Source: Istiophorus platypterus (taxonomy: Eukaryota; Chordata; Actinopteri; Istiophoriformes; Istiophoridae). From it: 64,000 nt of DNA. The position numbers and the translations under genes are program-made. Below the pieces are notes generated by a model. That model had not been told where the DNA came from. It did not search any database and saw nothing but the letters and a program-made list of their open reading frames with translations. Positions 13,348-26,000 of this stretch are shown here, piece by piece. The DNA is taken from assembly GCA_016859345.1 (NCBI GenBank), contig CM029128.1, positions 15,086,604 through 15,150,603 of the forward strand, given 5' to 3'. Position 1 is the first letter of the stretch. Each line of letters opens with the position of its first letter.

Positions 13348-13779
13348 CTTCAACAGCATCTTGTTTTGAGCTCCTCTGGTAGCGGGCAAGCGAAGGGAGG
13401 CTGAAGCTGTTTGGAGGGAGGAAGAGAAACAACTGGTCAGGATGAGGCGATACCTCCATTCATCACACTTTTGATTGAATTAGTAGTATTTTACTAGCAT
13501 GGTAAACTAGTTTTAAAAAAAATAGACAGTGATACAGCGGCAGGTATTTTTTCCAAACACACTTCAAAACATGAATCTATCTGTATTTACATGTCACTAG
13601 CTAAAGCTGCTGTACATCTTAAAGTTTGGATGCCATCGTTTAGCAGGCTGAGACACGTCCCAAGCTGAGTGAGGAGCATCCTCAAGTCGCTGCTTTTGAG
13701 ATAAAAGCTTCAAACCCAGCAAAAACAGACAAACTTAATGGCTTCACTGAACTGTTTGTCAGAGCGTTTTGTCGTTGCG

Positions 13780-14060
13780 GCAGCGTAAACCCCTTCATGC
13801 TAACGCTGCCGCTAACCTCGGCGGGCACCGTATCGTTTTTATCGGGCTAAGCTGATGGAAAACCGGGTTGCAAAGGTCACCGTCAGTCGCAGTCCGGCTG
13901 TCGGCGTCCTCGTCCGGGCAACTGGGCCATGGCCGGAGGGCTAGCGGGCCGACGTGGCGTTAAAAAACGACATTTTAGTAACATTACATTAGATCCACCG
14001 GTCGGTTCCGGGTGACGCCAAGCAGGCCCGTCTTCTTCTTTTTGTTGTTGTCAGCTATAA
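13780..14060 (-). promoter_or_regulatory. paqr3: CpG-rich promoter and probable non-coding first exon of paqr3
   Basis: CpG dinucleotides are dense here compared with the flanks. The coding exon's acceptor at 13406 has no start region of its own, so a 5'UTR exon is expected upstream. A donor-like site (GAG followed by GTTAGC on the - strand) ends a candidate exon at 13817. The transcription start was not located. Confidence 0.5.
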
Positions 14061-14074
14061 CGGAACGGTACGTT

Positions 14075-14089
14075 AGCGCCCCCTGACGG
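14075..14089 (-). promoter_or_regulatory. Candidate CTCF binding motif beside the paqr3 promoter
   Basis: Read on the - strand the site is CCGTCAGGGGGCGCT, about 12 of 14 positions of the vertebrate CTCF core CCASYAGRKGGCRS. It sits just upstream of the paqr3 CpG island. The call rests on the motif alone. Confidence 0.4.
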
Positions 14090-14099
14090 CAACTGTGGA

Positions 14100-16780
14100 G
14101 AAACGCGTCTGCAGCCGTTTATTAAACTGACAAACTCATAGAAATTTGCTGCAAAAATTTCTCTTGAATCCCAAATTAAATCATTTAAAGGCTCTGGATC
14201 AAGTTTTTTTTCTTTCCTCTCTATGAGCGTTACATGTTTTACAGTCTCTGTGATTGTGGTGATTGGAGCAGTTCCCAGAGGATAACTCCACCAACGCTGA
14301 AATGAAAATCAAACCCATGCTTTTGGCGACGGTTTAATTGTGATTCATCTTGTTTCCTGACTATAAAGTGCTTTTTATTCAATAGTCCGGGCTTGTGACC
14401 ACAGTTTATAATATTAATTTGTTTTGGATTCGGGCAGGCAGTGGTTTGACTCTGTTCCGACACTTTTCAAACTTGTCCCTCTGTTTTTGTTTTTCCACTG
14501 AGGTCAAAGCAGAGCATCTCTGCAATATCTGGGAAGCACTTGTTATCCCTCATTTCTAGCATCAGTCCCTTTGGCCAGAATGAAACAGAACATGCAGAGA
14601 GGTATCAATTCACCTGCAGCTCTGTTAGGAAACCTCTATCATTAAACTGAGTTCTCAATCCCTAGTTTCCTTTCATTTCAAGTAGCTTTGACTTTTATTC
14701 CCCATTGTTTGTCAGTAATATATTCATTATTATCTTGCCTCTGCTACTAATTGAAGCGACACGATGCTTACAGTGACTAAAAATATTCAAACATGTTTTT
14801 TTTCCATCATAGCATCATTTTATACACAATTTCCTAAAGGTCAGCCTAACAATCCTGGTGTCTTTGGAAACTTTAGGATCTCACTTTTGGAATTTTTGAA
14901 AAATAAACTCACGTGGGTGTGAATGGCATTTGCGTGGACAGTTTGAGTTTGTACCGACTTTCCTGTTGTTGAGACATTTAGATTGAAAAGGTCAAACATG
15001 ACAGAAAAACTCTATTAGCCTTATATTTTTTTTCCATTTGGCACAGTCATACAGTTTAAAGCAAAAAGTGTTATAAAGAAAATTCTATATAACTGGTGAT
15101 TACCTGGCTGTCTCTCTTCCCTCATCTTTCACCTTTTAATCATTTTAAACAATAGTTTTTGTCTGGAGTAGAGAAGAAAAATAGACTGGGCAATTGGAGG
15201 AATTATGAAACAAACATCTTTGTGTTCAATTAAACCCTCAAATAAGAAACTGATCGCACAATCCAGAAGAGCATTCATGACACATCCAATGTGGATCCCT
15301 GGTGAGCACAAGATAAAGCAGAAGAGATACTATTTCCTGACGCGATGACTTTAATATGTTGTCAGTTGTGTTGTTTGCTGTCATGATTTCATCCTCATTA
15401 AAAGTTTAACCTACTGGGAGGACACAGATTGGACACAGAGCGTCTCAGATTGGTGGTACTTAACCATGTAAAGCTTTCTGAGAGTCAATTAGGGTTAAAC
15501 ATGATATAGCGAACATGATAGGTTTTCAGGGCATGGTCATTTTGTGGTGTTGACAGAGTATGCTTGAAACAATTTTAAAAGAATCTAGTGTTTTATCACA
15601 CTTCCAAGGGCCTGGTCTGAGTGTCTCTTGAGAGAAAGGAGTAGGCGGCCACGTTCTGGCTCGGACTCATACAAAGCCGTAAAGCTCTCTGACATACCAA
15701 GGCCATTGTGTTAGCCTGTTCAATGCTGCTGTCCATCTGCAATAGATTTAGAGGAACATGATGCACTTTTTTATCTGAAGGGAGGAAAGAACCAACATCA
15801 GAATATGGGTATTTATTGGGAGAGCGATTTATGAGACAGACATACGTTGTAGTAAGACACTGCTGAACTGATCATTGGCTGCAGGGAAAACTTTGATTTA
15901 GGAAATCTAGAAACTAGGCAACCTAATTTAAATGAATAAAAAGAGCTGAAGCCTTTTCAGCCAGTGAATGGAGAGGAGACATCTCTCTAGTGAAGGAAAG
16001 CATCGCCTCTGACATCTACTTTAATAAACACAGCAGTACGTAAGGTTCAAATATGTAGTTATATTACGTGAGTTGCCATTCTTTGTATTTTTTTCTTCAG
16101 TCAGTCGTTATTTATGTGTCTTTTGCAAACTGCTCTGGTAACTAGATGTCAAGTGTCATGCCATGAAAAATAGGAAGAGAATTTTACTTCAAAATAAAAG
16201 GGCACAATGGAGAAAAATACTTAATGAAATAAAATGTCATAAAATCTTCCTCACACACTATTCTTCCTTTAATGTATTTTTGCACCAGAAAAGTACAGGT
16301 ATTAAATGCAATGGTATTTTTTACAGTAGGAATTCATATTTACACGTTGAATTTACTATATACTGCTTCTTTGTACTTTATAAATATTCGAATTCTTTTA
16401 CATTTATTTATGTGTCTGAAAATATAAACAAGTACTAAAATGTAGTAAAGCAATTAATTAACTTTAATTTCATTAGTAATTTGCATTGTACCATTATGAT
16501 GCCCTCTATATCTTCGTATTAACATTACTATTATCCTAATATCATTCCTATAATAGCGAGCCTACATAAATACAAAAAAATATATATATCAGGGTGACAA
16601 CGTGAAGATGTATGAATTCAAATCCGTTTTACATGTATTATGCTCGTAGCAATCAGTGTTTTAATACGTTTATTCCTGTGTTTTAATTTGAAGAACCCTG
16701 AGAGATGTCCGGTTTCTGCAGCTGTTAGTTTGTGCAGCAGCTGTGCGCCCTGCCCCGTTTATTCCATTATCAGCCTTTCT
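14100..16780. other. paqr3-antxr2 divergent intergenic DNA
   Basis: This is the 5' flank shared by two divergently transcribed genes. It is AT-rich, with only short open frames of no family resemblance. No RNA gene or mobile element was recognised. Confidence 0.6.
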
Positions 16781-16793
16781 GCTGGCTGGGAGC

Positions 16794-16810
16794 ACACACA
16801 CACACACACA

Positions 16811-16845
<35 letters not shown>

Positions 16846-16890
16846 GCACACACACACACACACACACGCACACACACTCACACGTACCTA
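16794..16890. repeat. CA/GT microsatellite in antxr2 5' flank
   Basis: An almost uninterrupted (CA)n tract with a few CG and GA interruptions ends about 125 bases before the antxr2 start codon. Open frames in it on either strand, encoding HTHT or VCVC, are repeat artefacts. Confidence 0.95.
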
Positions 16891-17013
16891 GTCCACCACA
16901 CCAGTGGATCTGCTGGGCTGATGCTGCGGAGATGACGGACTCGCAGCTTCACCGGCAGATGTGAGATTTTTATTTCCCAGTCAAACTCACTGCTGACATG
17001 AAACGCATGGATT

Positions 17014-20000
17014 ATGGACGGGATATGGACGTTTTGCAAGATCCTGCTTTTTCTCAGTGTTTTTGTGAATTCATCGCTACACGGTGGCGACGAACCTTCT
17101 TGCGATGGAGCCTTTGATATTTATTTTGTTTTGGACAGGTGAGCTGAGAACACTGACCGAGTGTGTCTGTGGATGTCTGTGCTCATGTTTTAGAGGAATA
17201 AAAGCAATCCTCGGGCACAGAGCAAGATATTGTATTATTAGGTACCTCGCTGCAGAGTCGGTCTTTGACTCAGTCCTCTCCATGTATGGCTGTGTTTAGT
17301 AAACCATGAATCTGCTGCCTCACTGCAGGTTTGACAAGTTTATTTCAGTCTTTTATATGTCTGGCCACAAGTGTTTGGCGGATGTACTTGGAGAAAGTTC
17401 TTTTATAAAGTTCTTTTCAGAGTATTGCGTTGTTATGTTTGTTCTAGTACAAATAAGCCTAAAACCACCAGATAAACTGACCAACACACATTCTGGTTTT
17501 ATTCTGTTATTTTGTGTGTAGATTATTATTTTTCTGTCTGCATGAGAGCTGCACTGGGGATTTGGGAATACTTGGTAAAGGATTAAATGATCAGATATAC
17601 AAAACTTTATTTATGTAGCTCCTACAGAAAATATAAGCTATATGAATGACGTTGGGACAGTGTGAAAGACCTTCCCCTCATTTTTATGAACTTCTGTTGT
17701 CAAATGCTTGGTGTTGAATCATAAACTGATTTATCTGATAGTTCAGTCATTGGGTGTGTGTAATCTATCACTCTTGCGCTGTCTGTTGTCGCAGGTCAGG
17801 CAGTGTGCATGGACACTGGCATGAGTTCTATGAATTTGCGGAGCGGCTCACCAACAGGTTTGTCAGGTAGGTAAAGTAGCTGTTGCGTGATTTTAAATTC
17901 TGTGATAGTAATGCCTCTCTCATCCCCTCCTCCTTAGAGATCTAGGGTATTTAAGCCCAGCACATTAAATCAAATTAGGTTCATACAGCAGAAAATAAAC
18001 GAATGAAACAAAGAGTACAGGTCTGCGAGTGAAGGAGTATAAGAGTTAGTAAAGGAGTCAGAAAAGGTTCTTAAATTAAAACACAAAGAGTAGTAGCGGG
18101 TAGAAAAGTAGGGCATGTCTATTTTGGGCAAATGACAAAAAATAAAGTCACCAACTGCTCCAAAACCATTCTGGGTAGTGATGCAGAGGCTGTGTGGGAT
18201 AACTTTAGGTTTAAAAGCAGGCTGCTGAATAAAGGAGCAAAACATCCAGCCAGATGTTGAGAGAGGTGCTGACCAAAATGGTTCTGTCCCCCTTTACAAC
18301 CTTGAGGGTAGACCAAGGAGGGAAAACTGATAGGGTTAGAAGTTCACCCTCACACACGTATTCAAGTCAGTAGGTGTGCAAGGCACTAAGACTGGTGCAT
18401 GTTGTTCCATGACTTGTCCAACAGTAAAAGAAGACATTAAATACTGCTTGAGTAATTGTCATGTTAATTCTAATTTACGTTTTGCAGCCTTGTATCATCT
18501 GCTTTGTCATGTTAAATAGTGTTATATTAAGTCAAGTCATGTTGTGTTATATATCTTGCTGTGTTTTTCATTTTGTCACAATACGCTTCATGATATTACA
18601 CCAAATGTTATATTTCAGTGTCATTTAATGTCATGTCATGTTCTGCTACTGTGTCATACATATTGTATATATTAATACTAACACTGCTGCTACTACTACT
18701 GATAATAGTCCCAAGTGATTCACCAAATATAGTACTAAACAATATGGGCTCCAAAGATAGCAAGAAACTGTGGGACTTTTAGCTTCTTTTGATTCTCTGA
18801 TCCGAGGGGTCTAGGTGCAGATTGGGTTGTTAAGATTTCTAAATTGCACAGTGGAGCCAGACCATTTAGTATTGTAAAAGTAATCAACAGAATCTTAAAC
18901 TGAATTATGTAACGCACGTGGAGCCAGTGTAGGTCGACCAAAACCGGGGTAATGTGTTGCCTTTGTCGAATGTTTGTAAGAGTTCTTGATGCGGCATTTT
19001 GCACCAACTGTAAACGTGTAACTAACGCATCGTTAAGGCAAGTATGTAATGAGCTGCAGTAGTCTAAGCAGGAGGAAATGAGGGTGTGGCAAAAGAGCAT
19101 AGAGATAATGATAAACTAGTGGGGAGGCAGATCTCGCGTTGTACATGCACCACCATCTTGGAACACCTTCCCAAAAAGTAATGGAATTATGTCATGTCAA
19201 TTTACCTATTTTTTTTTTAATACATTATATATCATGTAGTTTTGTTTTATTCCATGAAGTCTCATTGCCATTAGTGTTTACACCTTAGTGGCCATTATAT
19301 TATCCTTCCAATCAAAAGTTAATCAATATGTAGTTGCACTTACAGGAATCGTATTTGTTGACACACAGTCCAGACAGACTTATAAGTTTTGACCATAAAA
19401 GTTTACGTTTGTGCTGCAGATAAGATTCAGTCGTTTTGTTTGTGTGTTTCAGTCCCAGGATGAGGGTTTCCTACATAGTCTTTTCAGCCAAAGCATTTGT
19501 TATACTTCCACTTACTGGTGACAGGTATGGTCCCCGATTATCTTCATCTTCTTTCATGTTCATTATTATCTTCCTAACTCCCTAATTCATCTTCCTCATC
19601 CTCCTACTACTGGGCTCTAATCCATCTTTATTTAAACTTTGCTCTCAACATTTTGTGATCCTGCTTCAAAGGTCAAATATAGATGAGGGTTTGAAGAAGC
19701 TGAGCCAAATCATACCTGCTGGTGAAACTTACATGCATGAAGGCTTGAGGGCGGTAGGTATATTCATATGAAGACCCTTATCAAACATCGGGTTTACTTG
19801 CCAGGAAACATATTCATTACACAAATTAGTCAATTTATTATTTCAACAGAAAATGAAGGGTAACTTAAAGGGTAACTTTATTGCAATCAACTTAATACAT
19901 TTCCTTTGATAGAGTAGAATAGAGTTTGTAAAATCTTCTCTAACTTAAGTAACCTAGAACCCACTGCTGTGGGGTTATTTGCCAGAATATTGTCATATAC

Positions 20001-23000
20001 AGGTATATTCTTATAGATAAATTGCTAAATCAGATTATGTGTTTTCAGCTCCAGTATTTCTAGCAGCTCCAGTGAAGTTTGGCAAAAGTAAAGGTGTCAT
20101 GATCCTTTTCGAGCTATACTTATGCAGAGTATATATGCAAGATAGATTTTTCAGTTAATGTGAATATGTGCAAACTTACACTCTTCAGGTGTTGGAGCAG
20201 ATGAAGGCACAAACATCGCCATCATCTAGCATCATCATCATTCTGACTGATGGCAAACTGGAGATCTACCCCTATGATCTAAGTGTACAAGAGGTATCAC
20301 ACACACACCAACATACTAGTGAGGAAGGCAGATGATGATGATTAGCAAGAACGTCATGATGAACGTTCTGTAACATTTGAGATGTTTTTAACAAGCATAA
20401 CAAAGTTTTATTGTTTTATGGCTCCTTAAAATCAGCCACTGGTTTCCATTTAGGTATAGTACCAAAAAAAGGTTTGTGGATGTTACTGAGTGTAGCGTTA
20501 AGAATGAAGTGATTTCTGCAGTCAACTCTTTTGTTGTGTAGGCAAACACACTGACACATGCACATACTGTACTTCTCAAATCCCTCTGTTGTTTTGCTGA
20601 GTTACAACACACTAATGAAAGTTGAAAGGGTGTGAATGTTGATTTTAGTATCATGTTGCATGACTGAAGAAGCAAAACATTCATCCCTCTGAAATCCCAT
20701 CATATCTTATGGAAAATTATAGGATGTAATATTAAATATACAAATGACTTGTATCAAGCAAAAATACTCATGGTCTTATATTAGTTATTCCTACTCTGAT
20801 AACTGGTAATAAATATGGGTTTGTTTTTTGTCAATAGAAGCAAAACTTGGCTCACAACTCTCTTTGAATCTTGTTTCGCAGGCTGACAAAGCCAGAGGGT
20901 TTGGAGCCAGAGTGTATTGCGTCGGGGTCATGGACTTTGACCACAACCAGGTATGAGGACTTGATGTTTTTGCTCTTCTCTTTTTACTTTTATCTTTTGG
21001 GTTTCGGCCATGCACCACCGTGAGAAAGAACACATCTCTCTGTTTCTGGTAGTCTTGGCTGTTCAAACACTGGGGTTTTATTTGTCTTTCTGTGTGTGTA
21101 CGGGTCAGTGTGTGTTATGTTGTGGTCCGAACGTCAGTAGATGGTTCTTTTTCAGCCAGATTTATTAACACACCTTGACCTTGCTGTGAGTTCGACTGAA
21201 TCCTCATTAGGATAGAACAGCAGGCAGCTGATGGAGATTTCTAGTTTACCTTTTATGCAGCATTTAGTTTATGTAAAAATGAGGACTACATTTGTTAAGG
21301 CAGCATGTTTTGGTTTATCATTTCCTGGGGGATTCTTTGATTTCTTCCTATTCAGGTATCGAGTTGTGAAAGGGAACTGAAGGGTGAAACCTCAAAGTTG
21401 TTTTTCATGCATAATGAGAATGAACTCAAATCTCTCCTGCTGACTGTTGACCGGAGGCAATAAAAAAGAAAACACAGAATAAAAAAAAAATATGATCCTG
21501 TTAACATTAAAATGATTAAGAACAACTTGTCTGCAGTGTTTGCTGTCATGTGATCTTTTCTACAGCCAATATCTTATTTGAATTTACAGCACAAGAAAAA
21601 AACTGTAATTAGATTTATCTAGAAATATAATACTGCATTATCTCATTTAAAGTGGCATTTTGTGTAACCCCATGCCCTGATTCATTCCTGCATTAGTTCT
21701 GTTTGTTTTGCTGTTGCAGCAGCCATAATCACGATCGTTCTGTTTGTAATTATTAATAAAATGTCTTTATTGCTTGGACATTCAATATCTCATGACCAGG
21801 AAGTCTTAAGTAGTCAATGTGTGCAAGGAATCTTCTGCATGGTTACTGACCGCATGTACTCTGTGGCCAGAGGAGGAAGTGATTACATAACTCTAATTAA
21901 ATAATGGAGGAAAAGCTTCCTGATCTGCTATCATTAAAGCAGCAGATGAAAGCTTCAGCCAGCTGTCCAGAGCTTTCATCTCGTAGAAACAGGCTTTTCC
22001 TCCTTAAACGGTGTTGAAGCACTGGAACAGGGACAGTTTAAGAATCTTGAAAGAAAAACTGAATTTCAAGGCGGGTAAACTGCAGTTCTCTTTATTTTCT
22101 TCAAAGCTTGCTCAAATAGCAGATGGCACAGAACAAGTCTTCCCAGTTTTGTCCGGGTTTCATGCCCTCAAAGACATCGTCAACTCGGTGAGGTCACAAT
22201 GCAGAAAGTTTGTGTCTCACATTATGCATCGTGAATACAGACCTCTAACTTGAGCTGTTGCATGTATCCGTGCCTCCACACAGATCCTGAAGCAGTCATG
22301 CACGGATGCATTCACAATAGAGCCATCAAGTGTTTGCGTGAATGGTACGTTACTATAGCAAAAAATGTTGCCTTAAGTTTATTGTGTTATTTTGTAAAAT
22401 GCATTTTTAAAGCCATGTTTGTTTGTCTTAAGGCATTGAGAATGTCGGCCTAAGAGTCATTCAGCTCTCCGCTTTCATCCAGATACCTTAAAAACCATTT
22501 GAGAGATTAACGTGACATTTTTTACAAATGTTCATGGTCCTCAGACGATGAATCCTACCATCTTTTGTGATTTTCTTCCTCTGCTGTTGCCAGCAGGTCA
22601 AAGTTTTTACTATATCTCAGCATTTACTGGATTAGTTGCCACACAATGTGGTTAAAACATTCACGCCTAGCAGACAATTAAACCCAAAGACTTTGATGGT
22701 TGTCAGCTTTTTCCTCTAGCACCACCATGAGTTTCACATTCTTGATTTGCGCATTTTAAATGAAACATTTAAAGAAATATTGGATGGTTTCTCATTATGT
22801 TTTTGTACGGACATTCATGTTCTCATCAGGATGAACTGTACTAACTTTGGTGATCCCCATGACTGCTTACGGTGCAATCATCAGGTCAAATTTTAATTCG
22901 GTTTATAACCAAACACCTGCAGAACTAATGACACTCCCATCACCCCAAGCTATACCTTGTGTAAATTAGCAAATATTAGTATGCTTACAAGCTAATATGC

Positions 23001-26000
23001 TGAACATGGTAAACATTATACCTGCAAAACATCAGCTTATTAGCATTGTCCTAGTGATCATTTTAGCATGCTGAGCTTAGCATTTCGCTCAAAGCACCAA
23101 AGTGTAGCCTCACAGAGCCGCTGGCATGGCTGTAGTCTGTTGGCTACAGTCTGTTGGCTGCTCACCATATTTTCTGTTCAATGTTTAATGCTGTTTCTGT
23201 TGACAGTTTCAAAGGCGTGTAATGTGTCGTTTTTTTTCCAGAGTCTTTCAACGTGGTGCTGAGGGGCAGCGGCTTCAGCGGATCCAAGAGGGCTGACAGC
23301 GTGCTCTGCTCCTTCACCGTCAATCAAAACACAAACAGTCAGTAAACGGCTCCCCCAACACGCCCATGACTTACACAGCTGTACTCGAGGGGTCCGCAGA
23401 TATATACGGTTGGCTTTTGGACGCTGAGGCTAAGGATGCACCTGCTGCCACCCCTAGAGGAATGAACCAGTGTGACAGGTTCCCTAAAGGGTGCAGCCGC
23501 GTGGCGCTGTAAGGCACTGGGGGATGGCATCATCTAATCGAATCAAACGGGATACAGGGCGCGGATCTCTGTGCTGCAGTGGAAAGTCAGAGTCATGAAG
23601 CCCAGGCCGAAACAGTGGCTGCTTTTTATTGAATTCAGCTAGAGAACAGAGGAGACATTATACGGTTGAGCAGAGGGAGGACGGTCATGTTCTCTGTGCC
23701 GTTACTCTATTATAGGATGGATGGAGGGGGGTGGGGGCAGTGTCAGTGAGAGGACATGAAGGCATAACACATGACCACATCGTATCTTTCTTGTCTTGCT
23801 TGCTTGTTTTTATCTCCTCTGTTGGAATGTTTTTTCCTCCTTCCGTTTGCTATTGCTCTGTTGCTTTGAATTTCCCTTCCTCAGCCCCGACCGTGGTATT
23901 TATATCGGGGGTTTTTTTTTAGGATGGAAAAAAATGAAAAAAACAAAACTAAAAATAAAACCTCTAAATTTTAATACAGATTTCAGTTAAAGAGTAGCAT
24001 GTGTTTCAACACTCATAAAGTTAAAAAGGTATTTAATTTTTGCAAGTAAAAGTCATATGTTTTTATTTTACATTTACTATTGAATAATTTGTCAGTTTTG
24101 TATATTTTAGATTTTATTGGGATGTTTATGTATCAAAACTCTTTCTTTCAGAGGCAGTAACAGTTCTCAGAGTTTGTGTGTCTTTGTGTTTCTTCTCAGA
24201 CCAGAAACCAACAGTAGTTAGAGACGGTTATCTGCTGTGTCCAGCTCCTGTTCTGCATGAAGTCGGACAGTAAGTCAATGCGCACACGCTCACACACACT
24301 CATAAACATAAAGAAAATGTTTGTGACCCTTGTGAAAATACAATTAAGCTGCAAGTCAAAAAACTGAACTTGATGTCAGCATAAGGTCCCTTTGAACTGT
24401 TTGTAACAAAAGTGTAGAAGACTCTTGAGCAGCTCTGTGCCCTATCAACCTTTTCTCTCACTGCCAAGCGAATGCAGAGCCTGTGTTTTCCATAAATAGA
24501 ATAAGACATGAATCTTTGTGAAAGAAAAATCCAGATCTGGAAGGCTATTTGGCATGATATCACTTCATAACATGGTCACTCTAGCATTTCTCTGACAACT
24601 CAGGCTTTAAAAGAAGAGCATCACTGAAGTGCAGTTGTGAATAATGGTGTCACATCAGGAAAACACTCACTGAACTGGTAGTAATAAATACATTCTTTGC
24701 AGAAATACGCAAATATTGAACACATTAATGCTACGTAGATTAAAAAAATAATAATAAAAAATATGGGTGTATCATCATTTCAGTCCATCAACATTTCTCC
24801 ACTAGGCCTGGGATGAAACCAGCAGGTTGAAATTAGATATCAGAAATCTGTTGTGTGTAACGGAGAGAGAAACAAGAACAATGTTTGCAGTGAAATCTGT
24901 GAACAGCTCAAACAGCTTGATGTCGTGGATGAACTGAAGCCAGCCTGACCAGAATATCTCTGTGGCATTTAGAGAGCGAGCCAAAGCTGACTTAACGTCA
25001 CCCTCTTCAAACAGCATTCTTTCTCTGTCTCTCTCTCTGCCTGTCTGACTCCAGGCACCACTTTCCAACATGTCTTACCCGGACTCTAACACTCCCTCTG
25101 CGCTGAAACACTCATGTAGGGCTTGATCATTCCACAGGGAGGGACGGAGCAAAAACAATCCCAGCTGAGTTCAACCTCGATAGCTAGAAGCAAACATTAT
25201 TTAACTGCAAACTTCGATGGGAAACGAGAAAACCAGGGCAAAATCTGATAAGGATACAAAGGGCAATGACTTCCTTTTTCGATGAGTCAGTGTTCTTGGC
25301 AGCAGTGGTCCTGTAAGTTAGCGGGGATGCTGACAAGTTTACCAAGAAGCATGGCTACATGGCAGTGCTACTCAAACTCTGTGATCAACATCACAAGTAG
25401 ATGTTAACAGGTTTGCAGGAACTGTTTCTTCCTCTGGCTTTGTTTTCAGTGATTATGTTGTTATAATTCCAGATCAATTGAAGTGCTGGTTAGTCTGAAC
25501 AATGGACAATCTTACATCTCCAGTCCCGTCACCATCTATGCCACAACATGTGTACGTATCAATCTCAGAGAGCTGAAGAAAACCCTCAGTTTTAGGCTTG
25601 AAGGAGACTTGCTCAATTCATACTAAGAATCAAATATTGAATGAATGAATTGTGCGATGTATGTAGCTGATTTTTGTGTGTGCTTACTGCAGTCTGAGGG
25701 GACCTGGGTGCTCTGGGTGGTGTTGGTTCTGTTGCTGTTACTGGCTCTGGGTTTTGTATGGTGGTTCTGGCCTCTTTGCTGCACTGTGGTGAGTCTATGT
25801 ATGTACATGCCAAACTCATATTTAGGCCATTGTGGAAGCATGGACCATATCCCTGTGCTGTTGTTATTTAAGGAAGTAGCGCTCAAGTTCAAGTATTTCT
25901 TTAATTGTCACAAATTTGGCCAGTTTTTTCTGCGGTAACAGTCCCACTTAATTTCTTACAGGTGATCAGAGACCGACCCCCTTCTCGCCCCCCTCCACCA

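Larger units (their letters stand above)
17867..19452. other. antxr2 intron 2, with LINE relic
   Basis: The intron holds a rearranged LINE fragment at about 18735-19190. The rest is AT-rich with loose GTCATGTT-like repeats around 18480-18650. Confidence 0.6.

Noticed and set aside
17105..17137. ATG at 17105 (MEPLIFILFW) as the antxr2 start
   Set aside because: It is in the wrong frame. The frame from 17014 gives a signal peptide, SCDGAFDIYFVLD and a correct phase into exon 2.
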